This document shows, one piece after another, positions 38,764-49,277 of a stretch of 64,000 bases of DNA. The stretch spans positions 1,178,001 through 1,242,000 of the forward strand of contig NZ_CP014159.1 in assembly GCF_001543105.1 (NCBI RefSeq), given 5' to 3'. The notes under the pieces were generated by a model. The model was not told the DNA's origin. It did no database searches and saw nothing but the letters and a program-made list of their open reading frames with translations. Position 1 is the stretch's first letter. Each line of letters begins with the position of its first letter. The translations under genes were made by a program, and so were the position numbers. The DNA comes from Aerococcus christensenii (GTDB lineage: Bacteria > Bacillota > Bacilli > Lactobacillales > Aerococcaceae).

Positions 38764-39480
38764 ATGACTTATCGTGTGTTATTAGTTGAAGATGACAAAA
38801 TGGTTCAAGCGATTAATCGAGATTATGTCAATCGTTCTGGCAAATTTCATGTTGAAAAGATTGTTTCCAGCTATGAAGCTGCAGAACGCATTTTGCATAA
38901 GGAGTCGTTTGATTTAGTGTTAATAGATGATGATTTAGGAGCAGGGAAGAGGCAAGGGAGAGATCTGTTTGATAAGATTCAGCAATTGCAACCTGGATGT
39001 CAAATGATTATGTTAACTGCTCAAGATTCAGTGGAAGTGATCAAAGAGGGATTACGGTGTGGTGTTCATGATTATATTCTTAAGCCATTTAGTTATGAGC
39101 GTTTGTATTCAAGTTTGGAGTCTTTGGATAGGAAATTATTACTTCTTTTTCGAGATCAGAAGCTAAACCAGCAAGATCTTGACCTAATTTATCTGTCTAA
39201 TTCTCGTTTCCATTCTTCTAGTGAAGATAGCGATTGGAAAAAAATATTGATTGAAGGACCACTTGAGAAAGGAATAACTTCTGCGACATTAGAAAAAGTT
39301 TTAGAAGCAATTAATCAATTTTCAGGAACTTTTACCATCATAGAGTTAGTGAATAAAATACATATTTCACATGTGACGGTAAGAAAATATATTCATTTTC
39401 TTATACAGAAAAAATATTTAAAAACTTATCAAGAATATGGTCATGCGGGGCGACCAGTAATTTATTATTCAAAAAGATGA
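38764..39480 (+). CDS. CitB/DcuR/MaeR-type response regulator
   Basis: 238 residues. Receiver domain with LLVEDD, acceptor Asp in DLVLIDDDLG, the Thr of MIMLTAQ and Lys of DYILKPF. The C-terminal FTIIELVNKIHISHVTVRKYIHFLIQ is a helix-turn-helix typical of the CitB branch. ATG 38764 follows GGAGG (38755-38759); an ATG at 38752 is in frame but lacks a ribosome site. It pairs with the upstream sensor, and its likely target is the permease-dehydrogenase operon behind repeats at 39816-39846. Confidence 0.9.
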   Translation: MTYRVLLVEDDKMVQAINRDYVNRSGKFHVEKIVSSYEAAERILHKESFDLVLIDDDLGAGKRQGRDLFDKIQQLQPGCQMIMLTAQDSVEVIKEGLRCGVHDYILKPFSYERLYSSLESLDRKLLLLFRDQKLNQQDLDLIYLSNSRFHSSSEDSDWKKILIEGPLEKGITSATLEKVLEAINQFSGTFTIIELVNKIHISHVTVRKYIHFLIQKKYLKTYQEYGHAGRPVIYYSKR

Positions 39481-39716
39481 ATGGTTAACAGATATATGAG
39501 TTAATAGCTCATCCATTAAGCATATTCTTAGGGGAAAGGAAGCATTGTTTTGTGTATATAAGATTATTGTCGTTTTTTTACGGATATGAGGGAGAATAAT
39601 CCTCACATTTAGAAGAGGAGCTTTTGTTAATTAGATAAAGAATGAAATTTGATTTACGATGAATTGTTCAATAAAAGACAATATATTGACTTTTTATGGG
39701 CTTAAATTGATTTTTA

Positions 39717-39754
39717 GTGTTGTGATAAATTTTATATTTAACAACACTTTTTTT
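39717..39754 (+). terminator. terminator between regulator and permease genes
   Basis: GTGTTGT pairs with ACAACAC around an AT-rich loop, followed by T7. It lies about 240 bp downstream of the response regulator. Confidence 0.7.
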
Positions 39755-39815
39755 ATTTTCAGTAGAAATTGTAGGGCTTTTCAATAAAAATTGACATATG
39801 TTTAATTGATATAAA

Positions 39816-39846
39816 TTATTTAAAAAAGTTTATTTAAGTTAAATAA
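39816..39846. promoter_or_regulatory. direct/inverted TTATTTAA repeats upstream of the permease
   Basis: TTATTTAA at 39816-39823 and 39830-39837 (14 bp apart), and the inverse TTAAATAA at 39839-39846. As I recall, MaeR of Lactobacillus casei binds similar TTATTWAA direct repeats. This is a good candidate operator for the adjacent response regulator. Confidence 0.5.
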
Positions 39847-39928
39847 AGTAGAACGATACTTTGTTAACATGTACACTATGTTTAGTTATTGATCCGGATA
39901 AATAATGAATGACAAGGAGAGGTTTTAT

Positions 39929-40996
39929 ATGTCAATTGGTAAAATATTAATATCAACTTTTACTAATATGAATTTTATTAGTGCGATTGCATCAACAATT
40001 GGTATTATTCTTATTGGTTATATTTGTCGGCGAAAGGGTATTTTTAATGAATATGCATCTAAAGTGCTATCTAAAACAGTATTGAAATTAGCTATTCCAT
40101 GTTTAGCTTTTAATGCATTTATGAAAGATTTAAATACTGCTCAATTGAATCAAAGTATGAGTGTTCTTGTTTGGGGCTTCCTTGTGTATATTTTATTTAT
40201 CTTGTTCACTCGAGTGAGCTATAGAAAATTTCAAGGTGATAGGCAATTAGTTTTAAGAATGCTTACTATTTTTGGGTCAACTACTTTTTTTGGTATTCCT
40301 ATTGTTTCTGCTGTGTATGGATCAGATGGGATAATTTATGCTAATATCTTTAATATTGGCTATCGTGTTTTTCTTTATTCTTATTGCTATATTATGATGA
40401 GTGGTTTGAAATTTAAGAAAGAAAACTTAAAACAAATTTTCTTGAATCCGACAATTTTATTTACAATTGCAGGGTTGTTAATTTGGATATTCCAAAGCTA
40501 CTTACCAACGATAACGGTTGAAGTTGTGAATAAAACAGGGAAAGCAATTGTTCGTCAAGCTCCAATTTTGAGAACGGATCTTGTTTTACCTCCACTCTAC
40601 AAAATAATGGGTTACTTAGGAGGACTGTCTTCACCGTTAGCTTGGCTATCAATTGGAGCAACGCTTGGTGCAGCTAAAATTGATGAAGCTGTTACAGACC
40701 GCCATGTGTGGTATTATTCATTTAATAAAATGTTACTAGTTCCAGTAATTAGTTTGGTGATTGCGATAATTTTATCAAGTATCGGTGTGATGCCAATGGA
40801 TTATGCTGCGATTGGAACAACAGTAGTAATGATGGCAACCCCGCCAGCAGCGGTGGCTGTTTCTTATGCGATAGGTTTTGATAAAGAAAATAAATTGGCT
40901 TCTAATTGTTCATTTATAGGAACATTGGTTTCTACTATTGCGATTCCATTATGGTTAGTAGTCATTCAAGTGTTACAAACAGTTGGTATAATTTAA
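39929..40996 (+). CDS. AEC-family permease, probable malate/organic-acid transporter
   Basis: 355 residues with about ten hydrophobic helices in two halves. Family features include IGYICRRKGIFNEYASKVLS, LKLAIPCLAFNAF and, in the second half, TTVVMMATPPAAVAVSYAIGF, as in AEC (auxin efflux carrier/MleP) proteins. AAGGAG lies 10 bp before ATG 39929. The next gene is a 2-hydroxyacid dehydrogenase 17 bp away, and a malate/citrate-type two-component system is upstream, so uptake or exchange of a hydroxyacid such as malate or lactate is inferred. Confidence 0.88.
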   Translation: MSIGKILISTFTNMNFISAIASTIGIILIGYICRRKGIFNEYASKVLSKTVLKLAIPCLAFNAFMKDLNTAQLNQSMSVLVWGFLVYILFILFTRVSYRKFQGDRQLVLRMLTIFGSTTFFGIPIVSAVYGSDGIIYANIFNIGYRVFLYSYCYIMMSGLKFKKENLKQIFLNPTILFTIAGLLIWIFQSYLPTITVEVVNKTGKAIVRQAPILRTDLVLPPLYKIMGYLGGLSSPLAWLSIGATLGAAKIDEAVTDRHVWYYSFNKMLLVPVISLVIAIILSSIGVMPMDYAAIGTTVVMMATPPAAVAVSYAIGFDKENKLASNCSFIGTLVSTIAIPLWLVVIQVLQTVGII

Positions 40997-41013
40997 TAAA
41001 GGAGTGAATGAAA

Positions 41014-42021
41014 ATGACATTAAAAATTGCATGTTATGGTGTCCGTTCTAATGAGAAAGATATATTTGAGTCAAAAAATAAATATGGATATGAGTTGACT
41101 TTAATTAAGGAGTTATTAACTGAAAAGAATATTGAAACAGCTAAGGGTCATGATGCTGTTTTACTTCGTGGCAATTGTGTCGCTAATCGAAGAAATCTTG
41201 AAAAGTTGAAAGAATGGGGAATTAATCTTATTTTTACACGAACAGTAGGGGTTGACCACATTGACTTAAAAGCAATTAAAGAGTTGAATCAAGTGGTGGC
41301 ACGTGTACCTGGCTACTCCCCTAATGCGATTGCTGAATTAGCTGTAACGATGGCGATGAATTTGTTGCGTAATGTCCCTTATACTACTGAACGTACAGCA
41401 CATCATTATGATTTCCGTGTACTTCCCCGGATGTTTAGTAGAGAAATTCGCAATTGCACAGTGGGTATTATAGGGTGTGGGAGAATTGGTGTGACGGAAG
41501 CGCGATTATATCAAGGATTAGGCGCACGTGTGATTGGCTATGATATTTATCAATCGGATAATGCCAAATCAGTTGTTGAATTCAAAGATACGCTTGATGA
41601 GCTTTTGGCTGAAGCAGATGTTGTTAGTTTACATGTTGCTTATATTAAAGGGGAAAATGATCGCATGATTAATGCTGATTTCATTTCTAAAATGAAAAAA
41701 GATGCCATATTGATTAATACCGCACGAGGTGAAATTCAAGATAATCAAGCAATTATTGATGCACTGAAAGCAGATAAATTATATGGGTTTGGAACAGATG
41801 TTTTACCTAATGAAAGACCAATCTTTTTCAAAACATTTGATCAATTGGATGCTATTCCAGATCAAACAGTTCGTGAATTAATTGCACTTTATCCTCGCGT
41901 TTTGATTACGCCACATGTGGGATCAAATACAGATGAAGCGGTTAAAAACATGGTTGAAACGTCAATGGATAATTTCCATGAATATTTACAAACGGGTGCA
42001 GTGACTAATCGGGTACAGTAA
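41014..42021 (+). CDS. D-isomer-specific 2-hydroxyacid dehydrogenase
   Basis: 335 residues. The NAD-binding GxGxxG (GIIGCGRIG, near residue 150) is followed by the family landmarks NTARGEIQDN (catalytic Arg), the Glu near LPNERP and TPHVGSNTDEA (catalytic His). VGVDHIDLKA and VPGYSPNAIAELA are typical of D-lactate and VanH-type enzymes. D-lactate, or another D-2-hydroxyacid, is the expected substrate. ATG 41014 is 9 bp after AAAGGAG; ATG 41008 is too close. Likely co-transcribed with the AEC permease. Confidence 0.9.
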   Translation: MTLKIACYGVRSNEKDIFESKNKYGYELTLIKELLTEKNIETAKGHDAVLLRGNCVANRRNLEKLKEWGINLIFTRTVGVDHIDLKAIKELNQVVARVPGYSPNAIAELAVTMAMNLLRNVPYTTERTAHHYDFRVLPRMFSREIRNCTVGIIGCGRIGVTEARLYQGLGARVIGYDIYQSDNAKSVVEFKDTLDELLAEADVVSLHVAYIKGENDRMINADFISKMKKDAILINTARGEIQDNQAIIDALKADKLYGFGTDVLPNERPIFFKTFDQLDAIPDQTVRELIALYPRVLITPHVGSNTDEAVKNMVETSMDNFHEYLQTGAVTNRVQ

Positions 42022-42130
42022 GAATAGAGACTTACTAAAATAAAACGAAATCTATGCATATATCGAAAAGTGATAGTAAGACAAGAGCGTAGTGGTTTTT
42101 ATTTAAGACGCTTAAGCGGATATCTTGTTG

Positions 42131-42169
42131 AAGTGTTGGTGAATGTAAAAAAACACCAACACTTTTTTA
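42131..42169 (+). terminator. terminator of the permease-dehydrogenase operon
   Basis: AGTGTTGGTG and CACCAACACT stem, then T6. The rest of 42022-42381 shows no further gene. Confidence 0.88.
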
Positions 42170-42381
42170 TTCGAAAAGGTTCATAAAAAGGGAGAACAAG
42201 TTAAAATTGATAATGGTTATGCAATAGATAACTGATGTGAAGATAGTAAACAGTAATCGAAATGAAAATAAAAACGTATCGTAGAAAGAAGATATAATAA
42301 TTGAAAAAGGGAATGCTACATTATAAAATATGAGCAGATTGCTTTTATATAGAATCAAGAAAGATAGATAAAATAAAGATA

Positions 42382-42888
42382 TTATTTTAACCCAAATACA
42401 GTAGGAAGAGCATACGCTAATCCTAACATAATGAAACAAGCGGATATGACACCAAAAGCAATAGGCAATAGAGCCTTTTTAGGAGGAAGACCCAAAAAAG
42501 CAGCAATCATTGCGCCAGTCCAAGCCCCTGTTCCTGGAAGAGGGATAGCAACGAACAAAAAGAGTCCAAGGCGTACGGAATGTGGATATTTTTTTAAGAG
42601 GGCAGTGCCTTGAGCACGGCCTTTTTTGATCATTTTTTTTGCAAGAAACTGGAAAGGACCTTTCAAAGCACAATGGTCGAGTACTCTCTCCACGAGTAGA
42701 ATAATGAATGGAATAGGGATCATATTCGCTATAACAGTCAGTACGGCAGCTTGTTGCCAAGGAACGCCAAGTAGGCTAGCGGCAATGAGCCCCCCTCTTA
42801 ATTCTAATAGCGGAAATAAAGATAAGATAAATATGATGAGTGGAGCAGTGAAGTAATGTTGAAAAAAAGTAACAATAAGCTGAATCAT
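42382..42888 (-). CDS. COG2426-type small multidrug-export-like membrane protein
   Basis: 168 residues with four to five hydrophobic helices. The landmarks SLFPLLELRGGLIAASLLG and FVAIPLPGTGAWTGAMIAAF are the two conserved glycine/proline-rich re-entrant segments of the COG2426 (putative small multidrug export) family, distantly related to DedA/SNARE-associated proteins. Transport function is unproven. AAGGAG precedes the ATG at 42888. Confidence 0.85.
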   Translation of the reverse strand: MIQLIVTFFQHYFTAPLIIFILSLFPLLELRGGLIAASLLGVPWQQAAVLTVIANMIPIPFIILLVERVLDHCALKGPFQFLAKKMIKKGRAQGTALLKKYPHSVRLGLFLFVAIPLPGTGAWTGAMIAAFLGLPPKKALLPIAFGVISACFIMLGLAYALPTVFGLK

Positions 42889-43093
42889 AGGGTTCTCCTT
42901 AAGACATATAAAAAAAATATAACAATCGTCCTTTTATTGTCTAGTATTGACGAATAAAAGTAAAGTGTAAGACAAATAGGTTGAGAAGAGAAACGCATGG
43001 ATAGAATTTTAAAAATTAAGTCTATTTCTTAATGAATAGGTTAGTGTGATTGAGGTTATTAGGTCCAAGAGAAAGAAAAGTATAATTGATTGA

Positions 43094-43636
43094 TTATTTG
43101 AGCGTAGGATTGTAGTGTGCGCGTTCACCACCGATAAATTTGGGGCGCATGCGCGCAGCGTTAACAAAAGCCTTCCCTAACCAATGATGGACGAGCCTAA
43201 TGGGGACAGCGACTGATTTAAGATGCATGCCAATCAGTGTGTTGCCAATATCTAATCCAGCATCTGCTTGAATGGTTTCGATGGCAACAGGATCAGCTAA
43301 TCGTCGATAAGCACCTGTTGCAAAGGCACCACCAGCTTTAGGAAAAGGGACAACATTGACTGGTTCTGATAATGGATGTATTTGATGGGAAACAATTAAA
43401 GCCGGTTAAGGTGTTCACAACATTGTGCTGCTACATTAATTTTGAATTGGAGAAAAGTTCGATAAAAAGTATCAAAAACAACTTGCCCCAGTTCTTCAGA
43501 AGAATGAGTGCCAATGCAATCTTCCATTATTTCACTGGTAGAGCAGCCCAATAACGACAAGTTGGTCCGCTTGTAAGTGGGCTTTTTCAATGAGTTCTTG
43601 GGCGATAAGTTGAGCTTGCTTTGAAATATTTTTCAT
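43094..43636 (-). pseudogene. UPF0340/YwlG-family (TIGR01440) pseudogene
   Basis: From ATG 43636 the frame reads MKNISKQAQLIAQELIEKAH and ends VVIG, where an extra G (about 43550) shifts it. STSEIMEDCIGTHSSEELGQ through QCCEHLNR continues in a second frame, and loss of a G (about 43403) moves it to a third, which ends with RPKFIGGERAHYNPTLK at 43094. All three parts together make a full UPF0340 protein. Two compensating single-base changes suggest recent inactivation or sequencing errors in G runs. Confidence 0.8.
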
Positions 43637-43812
43637 AAAAACATGACCTACTTTCTATAAAATGTTTCTTGAGAAGATGTTGGTTTCATTATAGAAAAAA
43701 GTAAATGAATCAGCAAGCAAAGGTTAGATAATAGAAAGTGAGAAAAGCTGCAGTATAGAGTCTTTACACAGATGTTGCAGACATACTATGATTGAACAAT
43801 GTTATTTGACAG

Positions 43813-44000
43813 GGATTGAAAAGGTTTCAGTCTATGAAAAGATATCAAAAACAAATGAGAAAGTAGCGTGAAAAAAGTTGAAACGGGTGAAGCAAGCGGG
43901 GTTTTTAATCGAAAAAGTGGAAGACATCGCCCTTGTGGAAAGTGATAGCCTTGAAACCACTGATCGTGGGGAGCGCGGATTTGGAAGTATGGGGAGATGA
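43813..44000 (+). pseudogene. dut: dUTPase remnant with internal deletion
   Basis: IEKVSVYEK (about 43816) resembles the N-terminus of Gram-positive dUTPases. After a few codons it gives way, in a shifted frame, to QAGFLIEKVEDIALVESDSL, then DRGERGFGSMG, the C-terminal motif V (RGxxGFGSTG). The central catalytic motifs are absent, so the gene is dead. Confidence 0.65.
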
Positions 44001-44089
44001 GAAAACGTGATAGCGTATGAAGATTATCTAAAGAATATAAGTTATAATATACGTAAGTTATGTGCTGAAAAGAAGGTTACTTTGTCATT

Positions 44090-44515
44090 ATGGTATCTGC
44101 TCTTGTATTGGGAAGCCAAAATGGTTTTGTCATTGGAGCGATTACAGCTTTAGTGTCGAATATCTTTTTAGGGCAAGGTCCTTGGTCCCCTTGGCAGATG
44201 TATGCTTGGGGGATGGTCGGTCTGTCTGTAGGAGCCATGCGGCATACGCTCTTTATGAAGAATAAATAGCTACGCATGTTGTATGGTTTAGCTATCGGCT
44301 ATTTCTTTGGATGGTTTATGAACTTATGGGCGATTTTAGGAAGTAATTTGTCCCTGACTTGGTCGAATATTTTCGCGTATGGGGTTTCTTCCTTCTTCTT
44401 TGATTTGGCCCATGGACTGTCGAATGTGTTCTTCTTGGGGATTTTTGCCTCGTCATGGATACAAACCATTCGTCGTTTCAAAGAAAAGTACGGCTTATTT
44501 CCAGAGATCTCGTAA
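44090..44515 (+). pseudogene. ECF transporter S-component pseudogene
   Basis: One frame contains NGFVIGAITALVSNIFLGQG and PWSPWQMYAWGMVGLSVG, the signature of ECF-type vitamin S components (cobalamin/CbrT-like subgroup), interrupted by TAG at 44267, and then FGWFMNLWAIL and FAYGVSSFFFDLAHGLSN with two more membrane helices. The N-terminal helices are missing. The vitamin cannot be told, and the gene is probably inactive. Confidence 0.75.
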
Positions 44516-44559
44516 AAGGAGTTATTGAAACAAGTCTACTTTACAAGATGTAGAAACAT

Positions 44560-44597
44560 AAAAGGCGTATCTTCCGCTTGGGAGATACGCCTTTTTG
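44560..44597 (-). terminator. clpE terminator (bidirectional)
   Basis: AAAGGCGTATCT and AGATACGCCTTT stem with A- and T-tracts on either side, 37 bp beyond the clpE stop. Confidence 0.88.
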
Positions 44598-44633
44598 AGC
44601 GGGAAAGAGTTGTTTTAATAGCTGAGGAGTGGC

Positions 44634-46871
44634 TTAGTCTTCTTGACCAGAAGGGAGAGTCTCTTCTTCTAAGGGTCCTTCTTGTTTTGCGGGGAGAAGG
44701 GCGGCTTCATTGGAGACTTGGTCGATGACAATATCTTCTTGATCGTTCAAGGCAAAGTGGACGTGATGAAGATCAGGATTTTGTAAGAAGGCATCGGCCA
44801 CTTGGTTTTCGATCTGGTCTTGAAGGACGCGACGGAGAGGACGGGCCCCGAGCTTGGCATCGTAGCCAAGAGTAACGAGCCGGTCTTTGACTTCGTCGGT
44901 GACTGTTACGCGAATCGCTTGAGGGAGAAGCATGGTGTTCATCGCTTCTAACATCAAGTCGACAATTTGAATGAGTTCTTTTTTGGTTAGGGCTTGGAAT
45001 TCCACGATAGCGTCGAAACGATTGAGGAATTCAGCCTTGAAGAAGTCCTTGAGGTGACGCAGGACGGAAGTTTGCTTGCCTTGCTTGCTGGCGGCAAAGC
45101 CAACGCTCGCTTCCACGCCGGCTGTTCCGGCATTCGAAGTCATGATAATCAAGGTGTCTTTGAAGGAAACGGTGCGTCCTTGAGCGTCGGTCAATCGCCC
45201 ATCTTCCATTACTTGAAGGAAGAGATTCAGGACGTCGGGGTGGGCTTTTTCGATTTCATCTAATAGGATGAGGGAGTAAGGTTGCCGCCGAACTTGCTCA
45301 CTTAACTGTCCAGCTTCTTCATAGCCGACATATCCAGGAGGGGCGCCGATGAGTTTGGCCACGCTGTGTTTCTCCATGTATTCTGACATGTCGAAGCGGA
45401 TCATGGCGTCTTGGCTGCCGAAGAGGATACGGGCGAGTTGCCGGGCGAGTTCGGTTTTCCCGACTCCTGTTGGCCCGACGAAGAGGAAAGATCCGATCGG
45501 ACGGTTGGCTTGGTTAAAGCCCACACGGTTTCTCCGGATAGCAGCACTAATGGCGCTGACTGCTTCTTTTTGGCCGATCACGTGAGCATTGAGCTGGTCT
45601 TCGAGATGGATGAGTTGGTCTTGCTCCTGGGCTTGAAGTTGTCCAACAGGAATACCTGTTTTGGCTTCGACGAGTTTTTGAATATCTTCAACCGTTACGG
45701 TAGGTGTCGTTTCGGAGACGGCTTGGTTATTATCGCGCATCTCCTTGTAGTGCTTGAGTTGGTCCCGATAGTAGGCGGCTTTTTCGTAGTCTTCTGCTTC
45801 GGTGGCCATGGTTTTAAGCCGATCGAGTTCTTCGATTTGTCGATTGAGAGTCTCACTATCGAGGAAAGGAATGGTGAGGTTCTTCTTAGAACCAGCTTCA
45901 TCGAGAAGGTCGATGGCCTTGTCAGGCAGTTGACGGTCTTGAATGTAGCGGTTGGAGAGGGTCACCGTTGCCTTGAGAGCTTCTGGTGAGAACTTCACCT
46001 GGTGGAAGCTTTCGTATTGAGGGGCGATCCCTTGGATGATGGCGAAGGACTCTTCAATACTTGGTTCTTTGACTGTAATCGGTTGAAGACGACGGGCGAG
46101 GGCGCTGTCCTTCTCAATCTTTCGGTATTCGTTAAGTGTGGTGGCCCCTACTAATTGGAGTTCTCCACGAGCGAGGGCAGGTTTGAGAATATTGCCGGCG
46201 TCCATAGAGGAATTCTCTGCACTTCCTGCACCGACGATTTCATGAATTTCATCAATGAAGAGAATGATCTGAGGATTTTGGGTAAGTTCTTGGATCAATT
46301 GGTGCATTTTTTCTTCGAATTGGCCACGAACGCCAGTCCCTTGTACGAGAGAAACGACGTCTAACTGGATCACTTCTTTGTGTTGAAGTTTGACTGGGAC
46401 TTCTTTTTGGATAATTTTTTGAGCGAGGCCTTCCACTACGGCAGTTTTTCCGACTCCGGCTTCTCCGATGAGAACGGGATTATTTTTGGTGCGTCGATTG
46501 AGAATCTCAATCAAACGTTGGATTTCTTTATCTCGTCCAATGATAGGGTCATACTTGCCGTTCCTGGCGAGTTCTGTCATATTGGTTCCGAATTGTGCTA
46601 AGAGCCCTTGAGATTGGGACTGTCCCTGTTCGGAAAAATGAGGAGACTCTTGGGAAGAGTGGACTTGTTCTTCTTGGACATGGCGGAAGAGATCGCCGAG
46701 TTGGTCCCAGTAAGAAGGTCTATTGCCTTCTGGTGTACTTGTTATAGCGGATGGACCATGGATCATTTCTGCATAACATTTTTGACAGAGGTTAATGGCT
46801 TGTCGTTGACCGTTAATATTGGCGTACATGTGGATCGCCGCTTGCCTTTTTTTACAACGTTGGCATAGCAT
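44634..46871 (-). CDS. clpE: ATP-dependent protease ATPase subunit ClpE
   Basis: 745 residues. An N-terminal zinc finger [10 protein letters not shown]...LCQKCY distinguishes ClpE from ClpC. Then AAA+ domain 1 with Walker [10 protein letters not shown] (near residue 140), a UVR motif ([18 protein letters not shown], near 370) and domain 2 with GPTGVGKTE (near 470). It unfolds damaged proteins for ClpP. AAAGGAG lies before ATG 46871. A CtsR operator in the promoter spacer indicates heat and protein-stress control. Confidence 0.96.
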   Translation of the reverse strand: MLCQRCKKRQAAIHMYANINGQRQAINLCQKCYAEMIHGPSAITSTPEGNRPSYWDQLGDLFRHVQEEQVHSSQESPHFSEQGQSQSQGLLAQFGTNMTELARNGKYDPIIGRDKEIQRLIEILNRRTKNNPVLIGEAGVGKTAVVEGLAQKIIQKEVPVKLQHKEVIQLDVVSLVQGTGVRGQFEEKMHQLIQELTQNPQIILFIDEIHEIVGAGSAENSSMDAGNILKPALARGELQLVGATTLNEYRKIEKDSALARRLQPITVKEPSIEESFAIIQGIAPQYESFHQVKFSPEALKATVTLSNRYIQDRQLPDKAIDLLDEAGSKKNLTIPFLDSETLNRQIEELDRLKTMATEAEDYEKAAYYRDQLKHYKEMRDNNQAVSETTPTVTVEDIQKLVEAKTGIPVGQLQAQEQDQLIHLEDQLNAHVIGQKEAVSAISAAIRRNRVGFNQANRPIGSFLFVGPTGVGKTELARQLARILFGSQDAMIRFDMSEYMEKHSVAKLIGAPPGYVGYEEAGQLSEQVRRQPYSLILLDEIEKAHPDVLNLFLQVMEDGRLTDAQGRTVSFKDTLIIMTSNAGTAGVEASVGFAASKQGKQTSVLRHLKDFFKAEFLNRFDAIVEFQALTKKELIQIVDLMLEAMNTMLLPQAIRVTVTDEVKDRLVTLGYDAKLGARPLRRVLQDQIENQVADAFLQNPDLHHVHFALNDQEDIVIDQVSNEAALLPAKQEGPLEEETLPSGQED

Positions 46872-46933
46872 AAGTAATCACGCTCCTTTTTTTAAGCATA
46901 GGAATCTTGGATGAGATCCTATTTGACACCTCT

Positions 46934-46962
46934 AGTATACATTGACCTTATTTGACTTTCAA
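46934..46962 (-). promoter_or_regulatory. clpE promoter with CtsR operator in the spacer
   Basis: Minus strand: TTGAAA (46962-46957), 17 bp, TATACT (46939-46934). The heptad repeat AGTCAAATAAGGTCAAT (46957-46941) fits the CtsR consensus RGTCAAANANRGTCAAA and fills the space between -35 and -10. Confidence 0.85.
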
Positions 46963-47082
46963 GTCATTTGTTAGGAAAGTTTGGGTCTCTTGTGAAAATT
47001 TTGCTTGTGACAAAATCACTAAGATAGGTTGATAAAATGGGGTTTTTGAAGAATTAAAATGGATAATATTTGCTTTAAAGAG

Positions 47083-47130
47083 TTGTCAGGTCAAGGAATT
47101 AATGGTAAATTATTCTTGTAACGGTTTCCT
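47083..47130 (+). promoter_or_regulatory. ptsHI promoter with weak cre-like site
   Basis: TTGTCA (47083-47088), 17 bp, TAAATT (47106-47111). TTGTAACGGTTTCCTT just downstream (about 47115-47130) resembles a CcpA cre with mismatches. Confidence 0.5.
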
Positions 47131-47201
47131 TGATAACTTAATCGCATGAATCCGTCGCGCTTAGCATTTTATACATTTTATATATAAAGGAGAAGAAGAA
47201 T

Positions 47202-47468
47202 ATGAAATCTTTAGAATTTAACGTTATTGCAGAAACGGGTATCCACGCGCGTCCAGCAACTTTGTTGGTTCAAACCGCAAGCAAATTTAAATCAAATATT
47301 AACTTAGAATATAAAGGTAAATCTGTAAACCTTAAATCTATTATGGGAGTTATGTCCTTAGGGGTTGGCCAAGGGGCTGATGTTGTCATTTCTGCAGAAG
47401 GTGAAGACGAAGAAGAAGCAATGGCAGCTATTCAAGAAACCATGAAAAATGAAGGGTTGTCAGAATAA
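47202..47468 (+). CDS. ptsH: phosphocarrier protein HPr
   Basis: 88 residues. [14 protein letters not shown] holds the phosphorylated His15, and [13 protein letters not shown] holds the regulatory Ser46 phosphorylated by HPr kinase in Firmicutes, through which CcpA is controlled. HPr passes phosphate from enzyme I to sugar-specific EII proteins. AAAGGAG lies before the ATG. ptsI starts 1 bp after its stop. Confidence 0.98.
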   Translation: MKSLEFNVIAETGIHARPATLLVQTASKFKSNINLEYKGKSVNLKSIMGVMSLGVGQGADVVISAEGEDEEEAMAAIQETMKNEGLSE

Positions 47469-47469
47469 T

Positions 47470-49194
47470 ATGAATAAAATTACAGGTATTGCTGCTAGTG
47501 ATGGGTATGCCATTGCTAGAGCTTTCCTCCTTGAACAACCGGATCTTACTTTTGAAGAAACCAAGTCTGATCAACCAGAAGTAGAAGTCGATCGGTTAAA
47601 CAAGGCTTTAGAGGAAAGTCGTGAAGAAATCACTAAAATTCGTGAGATCGCTAAAGGACGTTTATCTGCTGAAGAAGCAGAGGTCTTCAATGCGCATCTT
47701 CAAATGCTAGATGATCCTGAAATGATCAGCGCTTATCAACAGAAGATTAATGATGAAGGCTTAAACGCTCAAGCTGCTGTTCGTCAAACCGCTGACTTCT
47801 TCATTACGATTTTCAAATCTATGGAAGACAATCCTTATATGCAAGAGCGGGCAGCTGACGTCAAAGATGTGACGGATCGTCTCATTGCTCACTTAATAGG
47901 TGCAAAAGTGCCTAACCTCAGCTTAATCGATGAAGACTCTGTGGTGGTCGCTTATGACTTAACACCTTCTGACACTGCTCAATTGAACCACTTTGTAAAA
48001 GGTTTTGTCACCAATATCGGTGGGCGGACTTCGCACTCTGCTATTATGGCACGGAGTTTAGAAGTAGCTGCTGTTGTTGGAACCTCTGAAGCTGTTGAAA
48101 AAGTGGAGGATGGTCAAACGATTATCGTTGATGGGTTTGAAGGAGAAGTGATCATTGATCCTGATCAAGCAACTATTGAAGCTTATCAACAAAAGGCAGA
48201 AGCCTTTGAAAAACAAAAAGCAGAATGGGAAAAACTCAAAGAAGCGAAAACCCTCACCAAAGATGGAAAGCATTTTGATATTGCTGCTAATATCGGGTCT
48301 CCTAAAGATTTAGAAGGGGTACATGCGAATGGGGCAGAAGCTGTCGGCTTATATCGGACAGAGTTCCTCTACATGGATAGCGATCACTTCCCAACTGAAG
48401 AGGAACAATTCGAAGCTTATAAGGAAGTTTTGGAATCTTTAGATGGCAAGAATGTTGTGATTCGGACCATGGACATCGGTGGGGACAAGAAGCTCCCTTA
48501 TCTTCCATTAGAAGAGGAAATGAATCCCTTCTTGGGTTATCGGGCGATTCGGATTTGTTTGCATCAAACCGACATGTTCCGTACTCAATTACGGGCCTTA
48601 TTAAGAGCTTCTGTTTATGGCTCCTTAAGCATTATGTTCCCAATGATTGCCACTTTGGAAGAATTCCGTCAAGCCAAAGCCATCTACTTGGAAGAACGCG
48701 AAGCCTTAATTAAGGATGGCGTGGCTGTTTCTGATGATATTCAAGTAGGGATGATGATTGAAATCCCTGCAGCGGCTGTTTTAGCGGATCAATTCGCTAA
48801 GGAAGTGGATTTCTTCAGTATTGGAACCAACGACTTGATCCAATACAGTATGGCTGCTGACCGGATGAATAATACGGTTTCCTATCTCTACCAACCTTAC
48901 AACCCAGCTGTGCTTCGTTTGATCAAATTCGTGATTGAATCTAGCCACAAGTATGGGAAATGGACTGGTATGTGTGGGGAAGTCGCAGGGGATCAAACGG
49001 CTATTCCATTACTTGTCGGAATGGGCTTAGATGAATTCTCGATGAGTGCTACCTCCATCTTGAAATCACGGGCTTTAATGGCTAAATTAGACAGCAAAGA
49101 ATGTCAAGGATTAGTCAAACAAGCTGTGGAAGAAAAGACCACTTCCCAAGAAGTTCAAGAATTAGTTGAAAATTATGTGAATGGATTAGACTAA
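47470..49194 (+). CDS. ptsI: PTS enzyme I (PEP-protein phosphotransferase)
   Basis: 574 residues. [16 protein letters not shown] carries the active His (near residue 190), then YRTEFLYM, the PEP-binding [11 protein letters not shown] and [10 protein letters not shown], and [16 protein letters not shown]. It takes phosphate from PEP and loads HPr. ATG 47470 gives the family start [14 protein letters not shown]; the frame extends upstream into ptsH. The ribosome site is weak, so translation is probably coupled to ptsH. Confidence 0.98.
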   Translation: MNKITGIAASDGYAIARAFLLEQPDLTFEETKSDQPEVEVDRLNKALEESREEITKIREIAKGRLSAEEAEVFNAHLQMLDDPEMISAYQQKINDEGLNAQAAVRQTADFFITIFKSMEDNPYMQERAADVKDVTDRLIAHLIGAKVPNLSLIDEDSVVVAYDLTPSDTAQLNHFVKGFVTNIGGRTSHSAIMARSLEVAAVVGTSEAVEKVEDGQTIIVDGFEGEVIIDPDQATIEAYQQKAEAFEKQKAEWEKLKEAKTLTKDGKHFDIAANIGSPKDLEGVHANGAEAVGLYRTEFLYMDSDHFPTEEEQFEAYKEVLESLDGKNVVIRTMDIGGDKKLPYLPLEEEMNPFLGYRAIRICLHQTDMFRTQLRALLRASVYGSLSIMFPMIATLEEFRQAKAIYLEEREALIKDGVAVSDDIQVGMMIEIPAAAVLADQFAKEVDFFSIGTNDLIQYSMAADRMNNTVSYLYQPYNPAVLRLIKFVIESSHKYGKWTGMCGEVAGDQTAIPLLVGMGLDEFSMSATSILKSRALMAKLDSKECQGLVKQAVEEKTTSQEVQELVENYVNGLD

Positions 49195-49217
49195 TCCTTC
49201 ATTTTGAAAGAAAAGAC

Positions 49218-49252
49218 CACCTCTAAGTGAAATTGCTTAGAGGTGTTTTTTT
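49218..49252 (+). terminator. ptsHI terminator
   Basis: CACCTCTAAG and CTTAGAGGTG stem with an 8-base loop and T7 tail. Confidence 0.92.
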
Positions 49253-49277
49253 GTCTCCTCGATTAGCTGATGAGATA

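Noticed and set aside
39905..39928. ATG 39905 as start of the AEC permease
   Set aside because: AAGGAG lies inside this stretch and points to ATG 39929.
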